From: Istiophorus platypterus
Taxonomy: Eukaryota; Chordata; Actinopteri; Istiophoriformes; Istiophoridae
Direction of reading: 5' to 3'
Length of the DNA stretch: 64,000 bases
Assembly: GCA_016859345.1 (NCBI GenBank)
Contig: CM029114.1
Span: forward strand, 15,580,001-15,644,000
Part shown: positions 1 through 11,760 of the stretch, one piece after another
How the letters are laid out: every line of letters starts with the position of its first letter
Numbering within the stretch: the stretch's first letter is position 1
Notes under the pieces: generated by a model
Told to the model about the DNA's origin: nothing
The model's database searches: none
The model's input: only the letters and a program-made list of their open reading frames with translations
Translations under genes and position numbers: made by a program

Positions 1-3000
1 CATGGAAATCATATAAACACTGGAGACACAACACAATAAAGCACAGGCACTGATGAACTTGAGGATTAAAGTGATTATCATTCAATCAATAATAATAGGA
101 GGCAGTAACTTACACAAAGTCGTCAAACCTCCCTGTCTAATCTAAGAGAGACCACACTATTCCTTTTATAGTTTTCTAACGAACAAAGAGATCCATTCTG
201 GTTGGTCAGTTGGGTATACTTCCCCATACCTACACAGATAAGACGAAGGACTTATCTGTGTGTGTCTGTGTGGGGGGGGCTAACTTCATTAAGTATTTAC
301 CATATACAGCATGAAGAGACGGTGGTCTCCTTTCCTCTCATTAGACACAGACCCTCTGCCTGAGCTGAATCTGGTTTAAAGTTGAATCCTTCTGAAAAAT
401 GATAAACAGCAAGACTGAATATCTGCTTTACTCTTTTAGAGTCACAATAATAGATTCACATTTTCAACTTCAAGTGTTCAATGTTCTGGACTAATACAAA
501 AATTGTAAAATACACAAATTAAGTTCAATACGGAGGAAGGCTCACTAAGAAACCAGCCATGGACAAGACCAGATCAGAATGGCATATTGTGTAATGTGTA
601 ATAAATTAACATACAAATTACAACGTTCTTGTGCCATCTGGAGCAACACACTTTAACCCTATCTGCTTCACAGATGATAAAGGTTTGGCAACAACTGCAC
701 AAGGATCAACATGAGCGGTAAAGGTTGACTAAAAATCAGACAAAAATGATTCCACTTCTACAAGAGATGTATATTATTTTATCTACAATGATTTTTCAAG
801 GTGGCAACCTTGTTTTTCGCTTTCCTAGAACCTTTTTTGTGCTCCAGTTATTTTAGATGTCCATGTGTGTCCACTGCCTTTCAACAGCTGCTGAACAGCT
901 GCATTCACCTGCATCTTTAAACTGCTGTTGGACAGAAATCACAAATGTAGTCAAATTTCGTCAGGACTTTGACACTTTATAGGAAAGGGAAGATTCAGAA
1001 ATAGCAAAGAATTGTATGGATAAATATTTACACCAGATAGCTTATACAACTACTTTAAAACGTGAGGACATCTGTAACATTATGATACAGAAAAAGCATT
1101 CGTACAGTAGAAGGTAATGGTTATTTGTAATGCTTTTAGTACAACAATCAAAGATGAAATCATTGTCAAAGATTAAAAAATAAAAGAATTTGGTTTAAAA
1201 ACTGTTTTACTGAAAACATGTGGGAGACAGGATAATGTGTTACAGTACTTGTTGTATCCAGATTCATCCTCTGCTTTTGCTGTGGCACTCAAGTACACAC
1301 CCTTTCTTCCTGGTGCTCACTTTCCTTCAAGATTAAACACAAGGACAAAAAATTGAAAGGACAAGGACAAACAAAAGGGAAACTGTACATCTGATGAAAT
1401 ATTTACATCAGGCAGCAGACTTCTAAAACATCTGACCTGCCACAGTGCATTTCAAACATTCCTCAAGGGGAGCAGGTACGAGGGGATAAAACTCCTGCCT
1501 GCTAACGTGGCAACAGTCTGTTTTTCAGCAGAAAGACATCAAGCAAGAAACAAGGAGTTGGGCAGCCTCCCTTCATTCTAGTCATTTCTTCCTTATGAAG
1601 CAGTTTTTCTTGAAACACATTTTCTGTCTGATTATTTTATTTTCCAGTTGCATTAAAATTAAATTGCCTGCAGAGGACTTTGATACTGCCGCAGTGCATA
1701 AACTGTGCAGCCTGAAACTCGCCTTTTCTTAAAAACATTCCTAGCCTTCATGGCATGAATCCAAGTAACTTTAATCACCTTTTATCCAGCACCATCAACA
1801 GGTCAGTTTCTCCACTTAAGTTTTCTGAGAGATTATGGCCAAAACCTATGACATCTAACACAAATCAATATATTCCCTTCATCCTTAATCGTACGATGAA
1901 TCCTAAGTGTTCTTGACCTTGGGAACATTATCTTGACCAAAAAAATATGAATGGTGATCTAGATTTGGCTGTACAGTGACTCCGGTTGGGGACTTTATCC
2001 AAGGTAACGCTGCGACCAGTTTTGGTCTGGTGTTCACAAATAGCTGATGTTGTCTGTTCATCCAGTGTCTCAACCAGAGCTCACTGATCACAGACCATAT
2101 ATGGCCACTTCTTAACACATGAACGTTCACGGTTTGGTTTTGTGCTTTGTATGATAACCGGGCAAACCCCATCCCATAATGTATAGAAAGCTGCCGCCTA
2201 AAGCTGTGAACGAAAACACTGAGAACCTTGAGTTAAGATTATTCTGTCGAAACATTACATACTTTTAGCTTGTTAGGATCTGGCTAAAAGCACATATGAA
2301 AAAGTAGAAGTGACTAGTCTTCATCTGGCCATTTACCTGAGGATAAATCTCTTTGATTTAGGCAGCCCCATTGCTGCTCCTCTTGTGCCACCCTCAGGCA
2401 AACTTGTACTTTTCTTTGCCTCACTAGTGGTACAGACCTAGGGACTGAAGGGTTGTCGAAGTTTTCATTCTTTCAACAAATGCTTTTCTGGTTATTAATG
2501 AACATTGAAGCCTCACGAGTCTGATAGCATGACTGTCTAGTTTTAGCTTGTTACTTTTAAGCTTGCATCACATACCGTGCCATTCAAGTGTTACTTTTTA
2601 GTTTTAAGTGTAAGCTGTAAACAATAATGAGTAGTTTTCAGAGCAATGGTGTATTATGGTATTGTCATTTCACTGTTCACATACAAACAACATTGCATGA
2701 AAATCTGGTGTTGACCTCTCTCTGAGACTTGATACAAAGAGTTGACTGAACCTGGTTATGAATGATAACTACTGATTTGCTCAGTAAGCAAAAAATACAA
2801 ACTGTGACCAAAACACATTGAGGATACATTTTGTCTTTCTCTGTCTCTTCATCTCACCCAGCAACCCTCCTTCACCATTTTACAGCCCATCCAGAGTAGG
2901 AAAAAAAAGGCAACTTGGTGTGAAACATGGCTTGTGTTGCTCACAATGCCTGAATCTCACTATATTTAAATACTTTAAATAATCATGTGGCAGGACAGTT

Positions 3001-3155
3001 GGTCAACTGGTTAAAGCACCAAGCTGAGGGTAAACAGTACGGTATAAATAAAACATTTTAGAACTGGCATTAACACAAAGTTGTGAATTCTTGTTACTAG
3101 GCTGTTTTTAAGTGTGACAGAGTGTGCCGTCACAATTGTTGCTTTTGTGAGTTTG
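1..3155. other. 3' flank of the serine hydrolase gene; no gene recognised
   Basis: This AT-rich stretch lies downstream of the minus-strand serine hydrolase stop codon. I found no exon set with conserved protein sense. A minus-strand open frame of 89 codons (2172 to 1903) is the only long one; I do not recognise its product and see no splice context that ties it to a gene. Part of the region is probably 3' untranslated sequence of the hydrolase, since minus-strand A/T-rich signals such as the one near 1639-1644 could serve as poly(A) signals, but I cannot choose one. Confidence 0.4.
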
Positions 3156-6100
3156 CTAGTACTTAGAGGTCGGCACCTCTATCGGTCTGTCTGACTGTGT
3201 CAGCACTTTGGTCTGCAGGAAGTCCAACACCAGTGGTGCGACAACTTCAGGATCATTCAGGTGGACATGGTGATCGCCTGGTACTGTCACCACTGTGTGC
3301 TGGATGACAGAGAGAGAGAGACAGTTAGACAGCTGTTAGAGATTAGAGTGCAGCCTGTGAACCTGCCCTAACACAACACTGACAATTCACTCCCTTTTTA
3401 GTTGATATGATAAAACTGATAAAACATCGAACAGAATTCAATTATTAATTCACCTTTAACTCTGAGTTGACCCAGTATGTAGGTCAGTGTTGAGGTTCAC
3501 TGCTATAAACATTTCTGCTGCCTCTGAGACATTGACCTTGCACTACATTGCTACTTTTGCTTCTCTGCAGCTGTCTGTCTGTCTGTCTGTCAATTAGACA
3601 CTATCACACACAGGTATAATGGGTAAAAATAATCGCAATGCGAGTGCATCAACTTTACTACAAAAATACACTCACATTTCTGTCCCTATAGGCCTGGAGA
3701 AGTGCCGATGTAAATTTCTTTTGATCTGGTTCAGCAAATATTTTCTCAAAGCCGCCTTCTGCTCTGTAAAGACAAGGAAGATGACTGTATGTATATTTAG
3801 TCATGCACACTGTTGTATTGTACTCAGTTTAGTACATGTAAAATGGAAACGTGAGGAGGAGGAATATCTTACAGAACAACGAGGACGGAGGCTTTTATCC
3901 TCGACTGCATCTCTAGACTCTGCTCCAAGCTGATGCGCACTATGTTTTTCTGAAATTGTAAAATAAAAACATCATAGTTTTGCATTTTATGGGCTTCATA
4001 CAGCACCTTAGGGAGAGATAAGAAGGTAAAGTGATAAACTGGTGCAGTTCAGCAGTAACCTACCAGATTAATCCGAAAGTCTCGAGAGAACATAACTCCT
4101 GCAAGAGAAAAAAAGCATAATATTTCTATTATTAGAGAAAAAACACACAGACTATTCAGAGAACAGTCTCTTTTTCTAAGAGGAGTGCCCATAACAAACA
4201 TCAAAGCAGAGAGGAGGAAGATAAAAACGTACCTCCTTCAACTTGAACTAGACCTCGCTCTAACAGGATGTGCACAGACTGTTCAGACAGAGTTGGATTT
4301 ACAGCTGAAAGTCTGGAAGAAATAAAATACTTTTTATACAACAGTTGAAAAAATAAAGTTACTGGCAGAGTAGATGTTCAGCAGTCTTTTTAAAACAACA
4401 TAAATAGGAAGGTGTGATACCTCTCAAATGCCTTCTCATAAGTGTAAACTCTTGTCTTCCCCTCCTCCATCTTTTTCTCAAGTTGAAGTAGCTCCTCCAT
4501 CCCCTTCCTCATCACCTTGGATATTTCTTTCTGCAAGAAAACAGGCATAAGTGATGAGCAAAGCGACCGGAAACTATGGTGTACTTATGATTACTTCCAA
4601 GATTGAAGACTAGGGAAAAATGAAAATGGGGGAAAAAAATTAAAACAATTGCAGGACATATGTAACAAATTCCAACATGTGGGAGACCTTCATGAGCCGA
4701 TCTAGCAGGCCCATAGTCTGACAACCCTGGTGTAAATTTAAAGCACATTCTTCACTCTTAACTAAACAACAGATTACAGCCCTGTGGTGACTAGTCTGGG
4801 GGATAAAAGGTGTTACAGTACCACATCTGTAGGTAAAAATCCATAGGAGTCCAGAAGTACGACAGCATCCACCATGTCTGGATACAGAGCACTGAACTGT
4901 GGAAAACATAAAACGAATGAAGATACGATGCAAGAACATAACATTGTCTCTATATATTATGTGAAAACTATTTTGAAACTTTCACTTACCAGTCCAGCAA
5001 CATTACCACCTGAAATTAAAAAAAGAAGAAGAAAGTGGATACATGAATATAAAATACCTCAAAAATATTAATTGCTTTAATTGAGTTATGTTGCTGCACT
5101 CACCCATACTGTGGCCTATGATGGAGAATTTGCTCCACTGCAGAGCTGCGAGAGTTAATTTCACAGATCATCAACCAGGTTCAGTATCTCATCACAGAAC
5201 ACTGATACTGTTTTTAAGTGGAAACAACATCACAGCTGTGGTGCAACTTCGATACAGATGCACCGGTTGATTCATTTTTTTAGTTTTCTTTCTACATTAA
5301 TATAAATCACAATGGGAAATTATGCAAAATTACATAAAATCCTTAATTAGAAAAACAAAAGAAGTCAGGTAGTCACTCTAAAAAGATGTAGTTTTATTTG
5401 TTGTTATGAACATAGCTTAGTTTCCTTCATGTCTGTTTGATTTCCTCAGGGGTAGCTAAACCTTTGCATACAATTATATCTAAACAGTAACCTGTTACCT
5501 GAGCACTAATGTTTGATTTGAATTAGTGGCTGAACATGCAGCTTCTTAAACTCACACACCATCAATGACTCTGCGGACATCCATCACATACAGAGGAAAA
5601 GCGTAGAAAGCTCCAGGAGGACGATGTGATGACTGACCGTGACCTGCCAGGTCCACCGCCACATACTTGAACTCTAAGAGCAAAGAGAGAGAAGGACTGA
5701 GTCACACCATAGGATTGTCACTTTCTTTTTTCTTTTTGTTTTAAAGGAAACAATTACCTAGATTTTTACCTGTAAAAATGTGCCTCCACATCAGCGACAG
5801 CATATCAACACGCTTTAAAGCAAGGAAAGAGTTAAGACCCCTGTTCTTTATTCTAATTGGCAAAACATCACCAACCTGTGTGAGCTGGATAATCCTCTAA
5901 AGGCAGCAAAAATGACTGTCCTTGTTCAGAAACCTTTAGCCAAAAAAGTACAAGTCACAGCTCTTTTTTTCAACGTGTTGATATGTGCCTGGAGTAAACA
6001 TAATTTAAAGCAGAAAGTGAAGAAAGATTCAGCCTTAAGTTTCAGTAACGTTAGTTTTCTACTTTCTGAGAGACAGGAAGTTATTGGCAAAACTTAAGTT

Positions 6101-7418
6101 ATAATTTAAGTATGAAGGGTTAAAACTAGGATGCTGAGAGCTTTCACATGATGTTTACTACATCATTAATTACCTTTGGGCAGCAGGGGAATGAGATTGT
6201 TGAATGTACCACAGTTGTCAGCCCAGCCATGAACGCACAACACAGGACGACCGTGATCAGGACCCCAGATTTTACCTCTGATCTCTCCCCATGGGACTGG
6301 AATAGAGAGCTCTGAAACTGGACACAGCACAGCATACTCTGATTGAGTAATACTCACAAAAAGCTGGAGGCAATTTGAATTTTCATCTTACCAGTGTTAT
6401 TACTTGAAAGATATAATCACTTTTGCGAAGAGAAGAGGAGTCTGTGCTTAATGTTGTTTACTGTTTAAACATTTAGTTATGTATATTTATGTTGATTGAC
6501 TGACATTAGGCTCTCAAATGGGAGTATTTGCTGTTTTTCTGTTTTATGTCTCTTTACACTGAATATATCTTCTGGTTTTAGACAAAAAAGTAATCTGCCA
6601 ATGTCACCTTGGGCTCTGGAGAGCTGTGACTGGCATCATTACTTACCCCCTGCCAAACTTCAAACATTATCAGGACTGCAACCGGCTAATGACTATTTTC
6701 ATGATCGACCAATCGGCTGATACATTTTTCTAATAACTGAGTAATTAGCATTCCTCTAAAATGTCAGGAAATTGCAAAAAAAAAAAAAAAAAAAATCCCC
6801 ATCAAAATTCTGTGAGTCCTCAAAGTGCAAATTCATTCTGACAAAACACAGAGAAATACAGCTGATCTTCACATTTGAGAAGCTGGAACCAACAGATGTT
6901 TGGCACTTTTGCTTCAGAAAAATCAATATCGCTGATTAATTTTTGCAGAACACAAGAAACACAAATGCAGATTCTTGTCTTTAGTTCCAACAACACAAAA
7001 AAAACCACACAGAAAAGCCCTTTACCTTTGCTAATGAGTTATTTAGATCTATATATCAATGCAGTTTTCATTATCTTAATAGGAATTATGTGAAAAAGAA
7101 ATATACCCTGTGTAAACACAAGGTCTTTGTCATCATTGTTAGCTTCTCTTGTATCCACTGTGTCCTGTGATCACTTTGTGCTGAGTAAAAGAAACTACAC
7201 ACAGCACAGCCTCGGTCTTTTACTAGGAGCAGCACCACAGGACCCCACCGACACGTAAAGGAGATTCATCTCGCTTCCTTCTCACCGGTCAAACACTTTT
7301 GTCGAGCTTTTTAAAAACATCCCCATCGTTTCCCCCACACATCCACATTTAGACCGTCACCTGCTTGTTTCACTGTACTGGTGTTCAGGTGTCTGACGCC
7401 TTTCAAAGCCTGCATCAT
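3156..7418 (-). CDS. serhl: SERHL/SERHL2-like serine hydrolase (alpha/beta hydrolase), 12 exons
   Basis: Exons: 7361-7418, 6174-6338, 5560-5673, 5104-5145, 4990-5009, 4822-4896, 4421-4530, 4233-4312, 4064-4098, 3873-3949, 3676-3763, 3156-3299. All junctions are GT-AG and phases agree, giving 336 codons including TAG (335 aa; human SERHL2 is about 314). It is an alpha/beta hydrolase. The oxyanion region VLCVHGWADN is in exon 2. The nucleophile elbow GHSMGG spans exons 4-5, with Ser125 as nucleophile. The likely acid and histidine are in LLDS and GDHHVHL. The extra length is an N-terminal leader (MMQALKGVRHLNTSTVKQ) that is basic and lacks acidic residues; targeting to mitochondria is only an inference. 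The substrate is unknown for this family; mouse Serhl was linked to peroxisome-like vesicles. The C-terminus TSKY is not a standard PTS1. Exon 5 is only 20 nt. The gene starts beside a GC-rich region (7540-7760) that probably holds its promoter. Confidence 0.92.
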
Positions 7419-7783
7419 CTTGGAGAACAAGGCCACGCGGTGTATTTTAAAACCTACGATCTTTACTTTTTAAAGTATTTTGGCAGCAAACAAAAAAAGA
7501 AGAGAAAACTACGGAAACTTCTCAGCCTTTTGTAAAACTCACTCCTGTTTTCCGGGTTTCAAACCACAAGATGCGAGCTGAACATCCTATTGGATAGATG
7601 GCGGAATGGGCCGGTGGGGGGGCCGCAGTCTGGACCAATCAGCGCCCGGTGGAGGCGGGGCTAACCTCTCACCTATTGTCCCGGGGCCAGTTAACCAGCA
7701 GGGGGCGCAGTGGTCGGAGAAGCGTCGACCTTCATTGACGCGAACACTGTAAAACACTGCTCCGCCTCAGTGAGGCAGCAGGA
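7419..7783. promoter_or_regulatory. GC-rich upstream region of the serine hydrolase gene
   Basis: The DNA just upstream of the hydrolase start becomes GC- and CpG-rich around 7540-7760. It contains an inverted CCAAT box (ATTGG near 7589) and another CCAAT (near 7635). No TATA box is evident. This fits a housekeeping-type promoter for the minus-strand gene; the assignment is by position and composition only. Confidence 0.4.
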
Positions 7784-7990
7784 CTTCACTGTAAAAATAC
7801 CCCGTTGCGAGTACAATTCCTGCTTTTTACTCCTACTTAAGTAAAACTACAAAGATATTATTATCAGTAAAAATGTGATCAAAGTATCAAATATAAAAGT
7901 AGTGGTTGTGCAGTACTACGATCCTCTTGACTGTTATAATATTATACATTACTTTATTATGACAAAATGTATGTAGCATTTTACTGTTAT
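7784..7990. mobile_element. Fragment of the AAGTACT-type fish MITE family
   Basis: The tract has the repeated 'taagtaaaa-ctacaaag', 'aaagtatcaaatataaaagta' and 'gtatgtagcatttta' words of the interior of a dispersed percomorph DNA element whose more complete copy lies at 36941-37475. The terminal inverted repeats are absent here. Family identity is from remembered consensus and from resemblance to the other copies in this window. Confidence 0.5.
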
Positions 7991-10214
7991 GGCTTGTCGA
8001 GGTGGGGCTGGTTTTTTTCTAAACTGGCATCTACAAAACATCTCAAAACTCTCTAAGAATCCCTCACCATTTTAAAACTCTGTGTTGTTTTGTAAAATTA
8101 TTTTTGTTGTTTCTATTTCTGTTTTGTGTACTCTCTCGTGCTTTCAACGTGAAGCACTTTGTTACTTCTGTTTTGAAAAGTTCTCTATAAATGAAGCCTA
8201 ACTTACTGAAAACAACAGAGGAGGGCAGATATTGAACGGAGGAATGTTCATCCACCGGTGGTACAACAAACCCATTCGAGTATTGTATGATCCCAAATCC
8301 GCCCACAAACATCCCACCACCCATCTTATTAGCTGTTCACTTGATATGAGTATATTCAAGTCTGTCCATGAAGGACTAAAAGCTTCCTCTAAGGCAAATT
8401 AATTTTATACAAATTATTAAAGCTGATTTATACAAAACATTTAAGATGGTGGCGTTGTACATACATACTCACTTCTGCTGTCAGGATGTGTGTGCACGTG
8501 AAAAGGTGTTTTTGTGGGATTTCCATCAGTGTATAAAATCCAGTTATCTTGACTGTTCTTTTCATGTTTCACTGCATCTCCCCTTATATAAAACCGCTTT
8601 TAAGATATTTTCAAAGAATCCTAGAGTCCATTAAAACTATTTTCTAGACATCCTGTCATGTTATTCATACAATGTCTGTGTTTTATGACAGTAATTTATT
8701 GTGGGAGTTCATTGATTCACTGTGATGTCACCATTAGATTATCAGTTTTGTGCCTATGTACTGTACACCTTGCATTTTGTCATGTTAACCGTTTGTCATC
8801 ACCAAATAAATTGTGTGGACTTATCCTATTGTTTGATAGGTTTTAATTGTCATAATGTTTGTTTTATTCATGTGCACAGACAGAGGGAGGTAGCATTGAT
8901 ACTGAGTGGATTATCCTGATGAAATATAGTAATCCTAATGAAATGTAGTAAATTCAACTTAAGTGGGTTCAAATGTTGCCTGTTAATTCATTAAGTTTGT
9001 GAGCTATAATCCAACATACTCTGTATTCTACAGATGGTATTATCCTGCACCTGGCCTACTCATGGGACTGGATGTACACACAACCAATGCTGGTGCTTAT
9101 GCACATTGTCACGCTGGAGGCTGAGCGTCATCGTACTCAAATTTTGTGCTTTATCAAGCAATGATCAGGAACTATACTGAAATAATAACATCATGTGTCT
9201 TTATTTCATGCCTTTCGCTTATGGCCCATTTTATTATACTTAGCTAAAACTAACCATTTATTTTAGTTATTTACATAACGGATTTTCTCACGCAAATATG
9301 GTGGACAAAATATCAGAAACACCTCTTTGTACTTCTTTAACACAGCACAGCTCAACATTAGCACAAATGACAATTTCCAAAATGACATTAAAGTCTCTTG
9401 AACTCTCTGAAACAAAAATTGAACATTATAACCTTCATGAAGTACAGATTTATCATAGGGCTGTTGAGTCCGACTGCATTAGTTTAGATAATCTTAATGA
9501 ACTGGTACTGAGTGTATTTTAACCATATTTGCGTAAAACCAGTATGGTAAAACTATTTCATGCTGGATAAAACAACACCTCTTAGGTGTCCTGAGATCAC
9601 CTTCAAGCCCTGGGAGTCTATGCCTCGTGTCTTTCGTCCATGCTAGTTTATTAGGTAAAACTAAAACTAAACCTAAAACTAACCTGCTTTGATTATATCA
9701 GAAAACAAAATCTCATTAGCTTTTTAACACAAACAATTTACAATTTAAGACACAAACAAAAACAACAGCCTCCAGACTGACCAGAAAGTTGACACCTCAT
9801 GTAGCTCTTTGACACTGTTTCAACAATGTTAGTTTATACCCCCCCCCATAACACAACACAAACACACACCCCAAAGAAACAAACAAACACACACAAAAAC
9901 ACCCACACCCACACACAAACACACACAAAATTATTTCACTTTTTTGTTTTTATATCTTTCTGATAAATATGATCTTCTTTATTCAAATGAGATTAAACTG
10001 GGCATATAAAGGCTCAGGGGGTTGTAAGACAAAAAAAAAAAAAAAAAACACCTGCCCCGAGTGAGACATCATCACATGGGAGACAACGTCTGCGTGGAAT
10101 TGAAAGTTTCCAGATTAAGGCTTAGAGGTGTTGGGAACTTTCAGAGACAGGCGGTGAGAGAGGTGGTTGGATGGGAGGGCTGGAATAATTTGATGATAGG
10201 ACAGTGGGAGGGAG
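7991..10214. other. Intergenic region between serhl and mb
   Basis: I saw no exon-like reading frames with conserved sense. The plus-strand open frame at 9298-9522 has no recognisable product. A (C/A)-rich simple-repeat tract lies at about 9841-9930 and a poly(A) run at about 10031-10047. The last 200 bp, up to the TATA box at 10215, probably contain the myoglobin promoter, including an E-box CACCTG near 10049. Confidence 0.5.
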
Positions 10215-10222
10215 TATAAAAG
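10215..10222 (+). promoter_or_regulatory. mb: TATA box of myoglobin
   Basis: TATAAAAG stands about 30 bp upstream of a short presumed first exon (about 10245-10298) that ends in the good donor GCAG|GTAGGT. A G-rich tract (CCAC-box-like on the other strand) follows at about 10229-10245. The distance from this TATA box to the ATG (about 780 bp) makes sense only with an intron in the 5' UTR. Confidence 0.7.
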
Positions 10223-10244
10223 GTCAGCTTTGGGGGTGGGGGGA

Positions 10245-10298
10245 ATCAGGCCAAGGAGAATTTGGTATAATCACACAGGATATTTTACTGCATTGCAG
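10245..10298 (+). other. mb: Probable non-coding first exon of myoglobin
   Basis: It is defined by the upstream TATA box and the donor at 10299 (GTAGGT). The partner acceptor is CTCTCAG at 10986-10992, three bases before the ATG, giving a 694-bp intron in the 5' UTR. The transcription start is estimated from TATA spacing only. Confidence 0.6.
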
Positions 10299-10995
10299 GT
10301 AGGTACTGTCTGGTTTGTTTTTTTTTTTGTTTTTTTTAACAGTTTCAAAGTAGAATCTTAGAGTATTTCCATTTATTGATCAAATGTGTTGGTTTAGGGA
10401 ATGTTTTGTATAAAACACATTAACAGGTTAATTAAATCAGAATTTGATCATTTGGTCTTCATGAGTTCAGAATGAGAAAAAATACTTAAAACTGTTTTGG
10501 TTATATATCAAAGGGGTAGAGAGAAATGCACTGGTGAGATTTTTTTTTTTTCCAATTTAAAATCAAAAGAAATAAAGCACCGTCAAAATATCAAAGTCAC
10601 TGAATTAGAACAAACCATCAACTGCTAATAAAAAAATATATATATCAGCAGAAATTAAAATGCAGATAATTGTGCATCTGATTTCATTTCATATAAATTA
10701 TGCAGACCACATTACAAATTCAGTGAGGATAGATGAGGTAATGTATCTGCCTCTTTCTGATAATGAGTTCCCCATTAAGGCAGTGGTTTTTGTCTGCTGG
10801 CCCTAAAACCAAACAGGAGAAATGCGATGACAGAGCAATAAAATAACACTGTCTGCTTAAGTCACATAACTTCATGTCAAGAGGAGACTGTTTTTCTCTT
10901 ATTGTTCCTTTATTTCCTTCTGATTTTCTTTCAGAGTCTTTTTTTTTATTCCTCTAATCACTGAATAACCCTTTTTACCCTCAACCTCTCAGATC

Positions 10996-11679
10996 ATGGC
11001 TGACTTTGAAATGGTTTTGAAGCACTGGGGTCCAGTGGAGGCAGACTACGCCACCCACGGGAACCTGGTTCTGACCCGGTCAGTGGCTCTGACAAGACAA
11101 GATTACTCTTTCCTGTTGGTCAAGGGGTTTTACAGGGTAATGTATTATTCTCTCGTTTCCTTTTCTTCACAGTTTATTCACAGAGCACCCGGAAACTCAG
11201 AAACTGTTTCCCAAGTTTGCTGGCATCGCTAAGGCTGACATGGCTGGAAACGCAGCTATTTCTGCCCATGGTGCCACGGTGCTAAAGAAACTTGGTGAGC
11301 TCCTGAAGGCCAAGGGCAGCCACGCTGCCATCATCAAACCTATGGCCAACAGCCATGCCACCAAGCACAAGATCCCCATCAAAAACTTCGAGGTGAGGTT
11401 GCTGTGTATGAGTGACTATCATAACATATGTAGCCCTTCTTAGTTTGATCTCTCCCCGAACTGTAGTATCAAATTTTTTGTATTCTCCAAACTTATTTTA
11501 AAGGCCGTTTGTATCTTTGCTCAATGTTTTCTTCACAGCTGATTTCCGAGGTCATCGGTAAAGTCATGCACGAGAAGGCGGGACTCGATGCAGCTGGGCA
11601 GAAGGCCCTCAAGAACGTGATGACCACTATCATTGCTGACATTGAGGCCAACTACAAAGAGCTGGGCTTCACTGGCTGA
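10996..11679 (+). CDS. mb: Myoglobin
   Basis: Coding exons are 10996-11078, 11173-11392 and 11539-11679, all GT-AG, giving 147 aa, the usual length for fish myoglobin. The exons break after codon 27 plus 2 nt and after codon 101, the classical globin B12.2 and G7 intron positions. The product is the cytoplasmic haem protein that stores and carries oxygen in heart and slow muscle. The distal histidine (E7) is His60 in the motif HGATVLKK and the proximal histidine (F8) is His89 in NSHATKHK. The protein has no cysteine. Its C-terminus NYKELGFTG is typical of fish. The first coding intron is only 94 bp and the second 146 bp. A poly(A) signal AATAAA follows at 11755. The gene stands alone between a minus-strand hydrolase and minus-strand cenpm. 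The ATG is fixed by homology and is the first one after the acceptor. Confidence 0.97.
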
Positions 11680-11754
11680 GGATTGATGTCACACAGGTCA
11701 TGCCGGGGTCACATGACAAACAAGGAATTTTCTACATGCAAGTGCTGTTTTGAA

Positions 11755-11760
11755 AATAAA
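11755..11760 (+). terminator. mb: Poly(A) signal of myoglobin
   Basis: AATAAA lies 76 bp after the myoglobin stop codon, followed by an A-rich and T-rich stretch. A second AATAAA occurs at about 12003 and could serve a longer transcript. Confidence 0.7.

Noticed and set aside
2985..3060. tRNA-like words (ttggtcaactggttaaagcacca)
   Set aside because: No cloverleaf with matching acceptor stem and anticodon loop could be drawn; probably chance or an old SINE trace.
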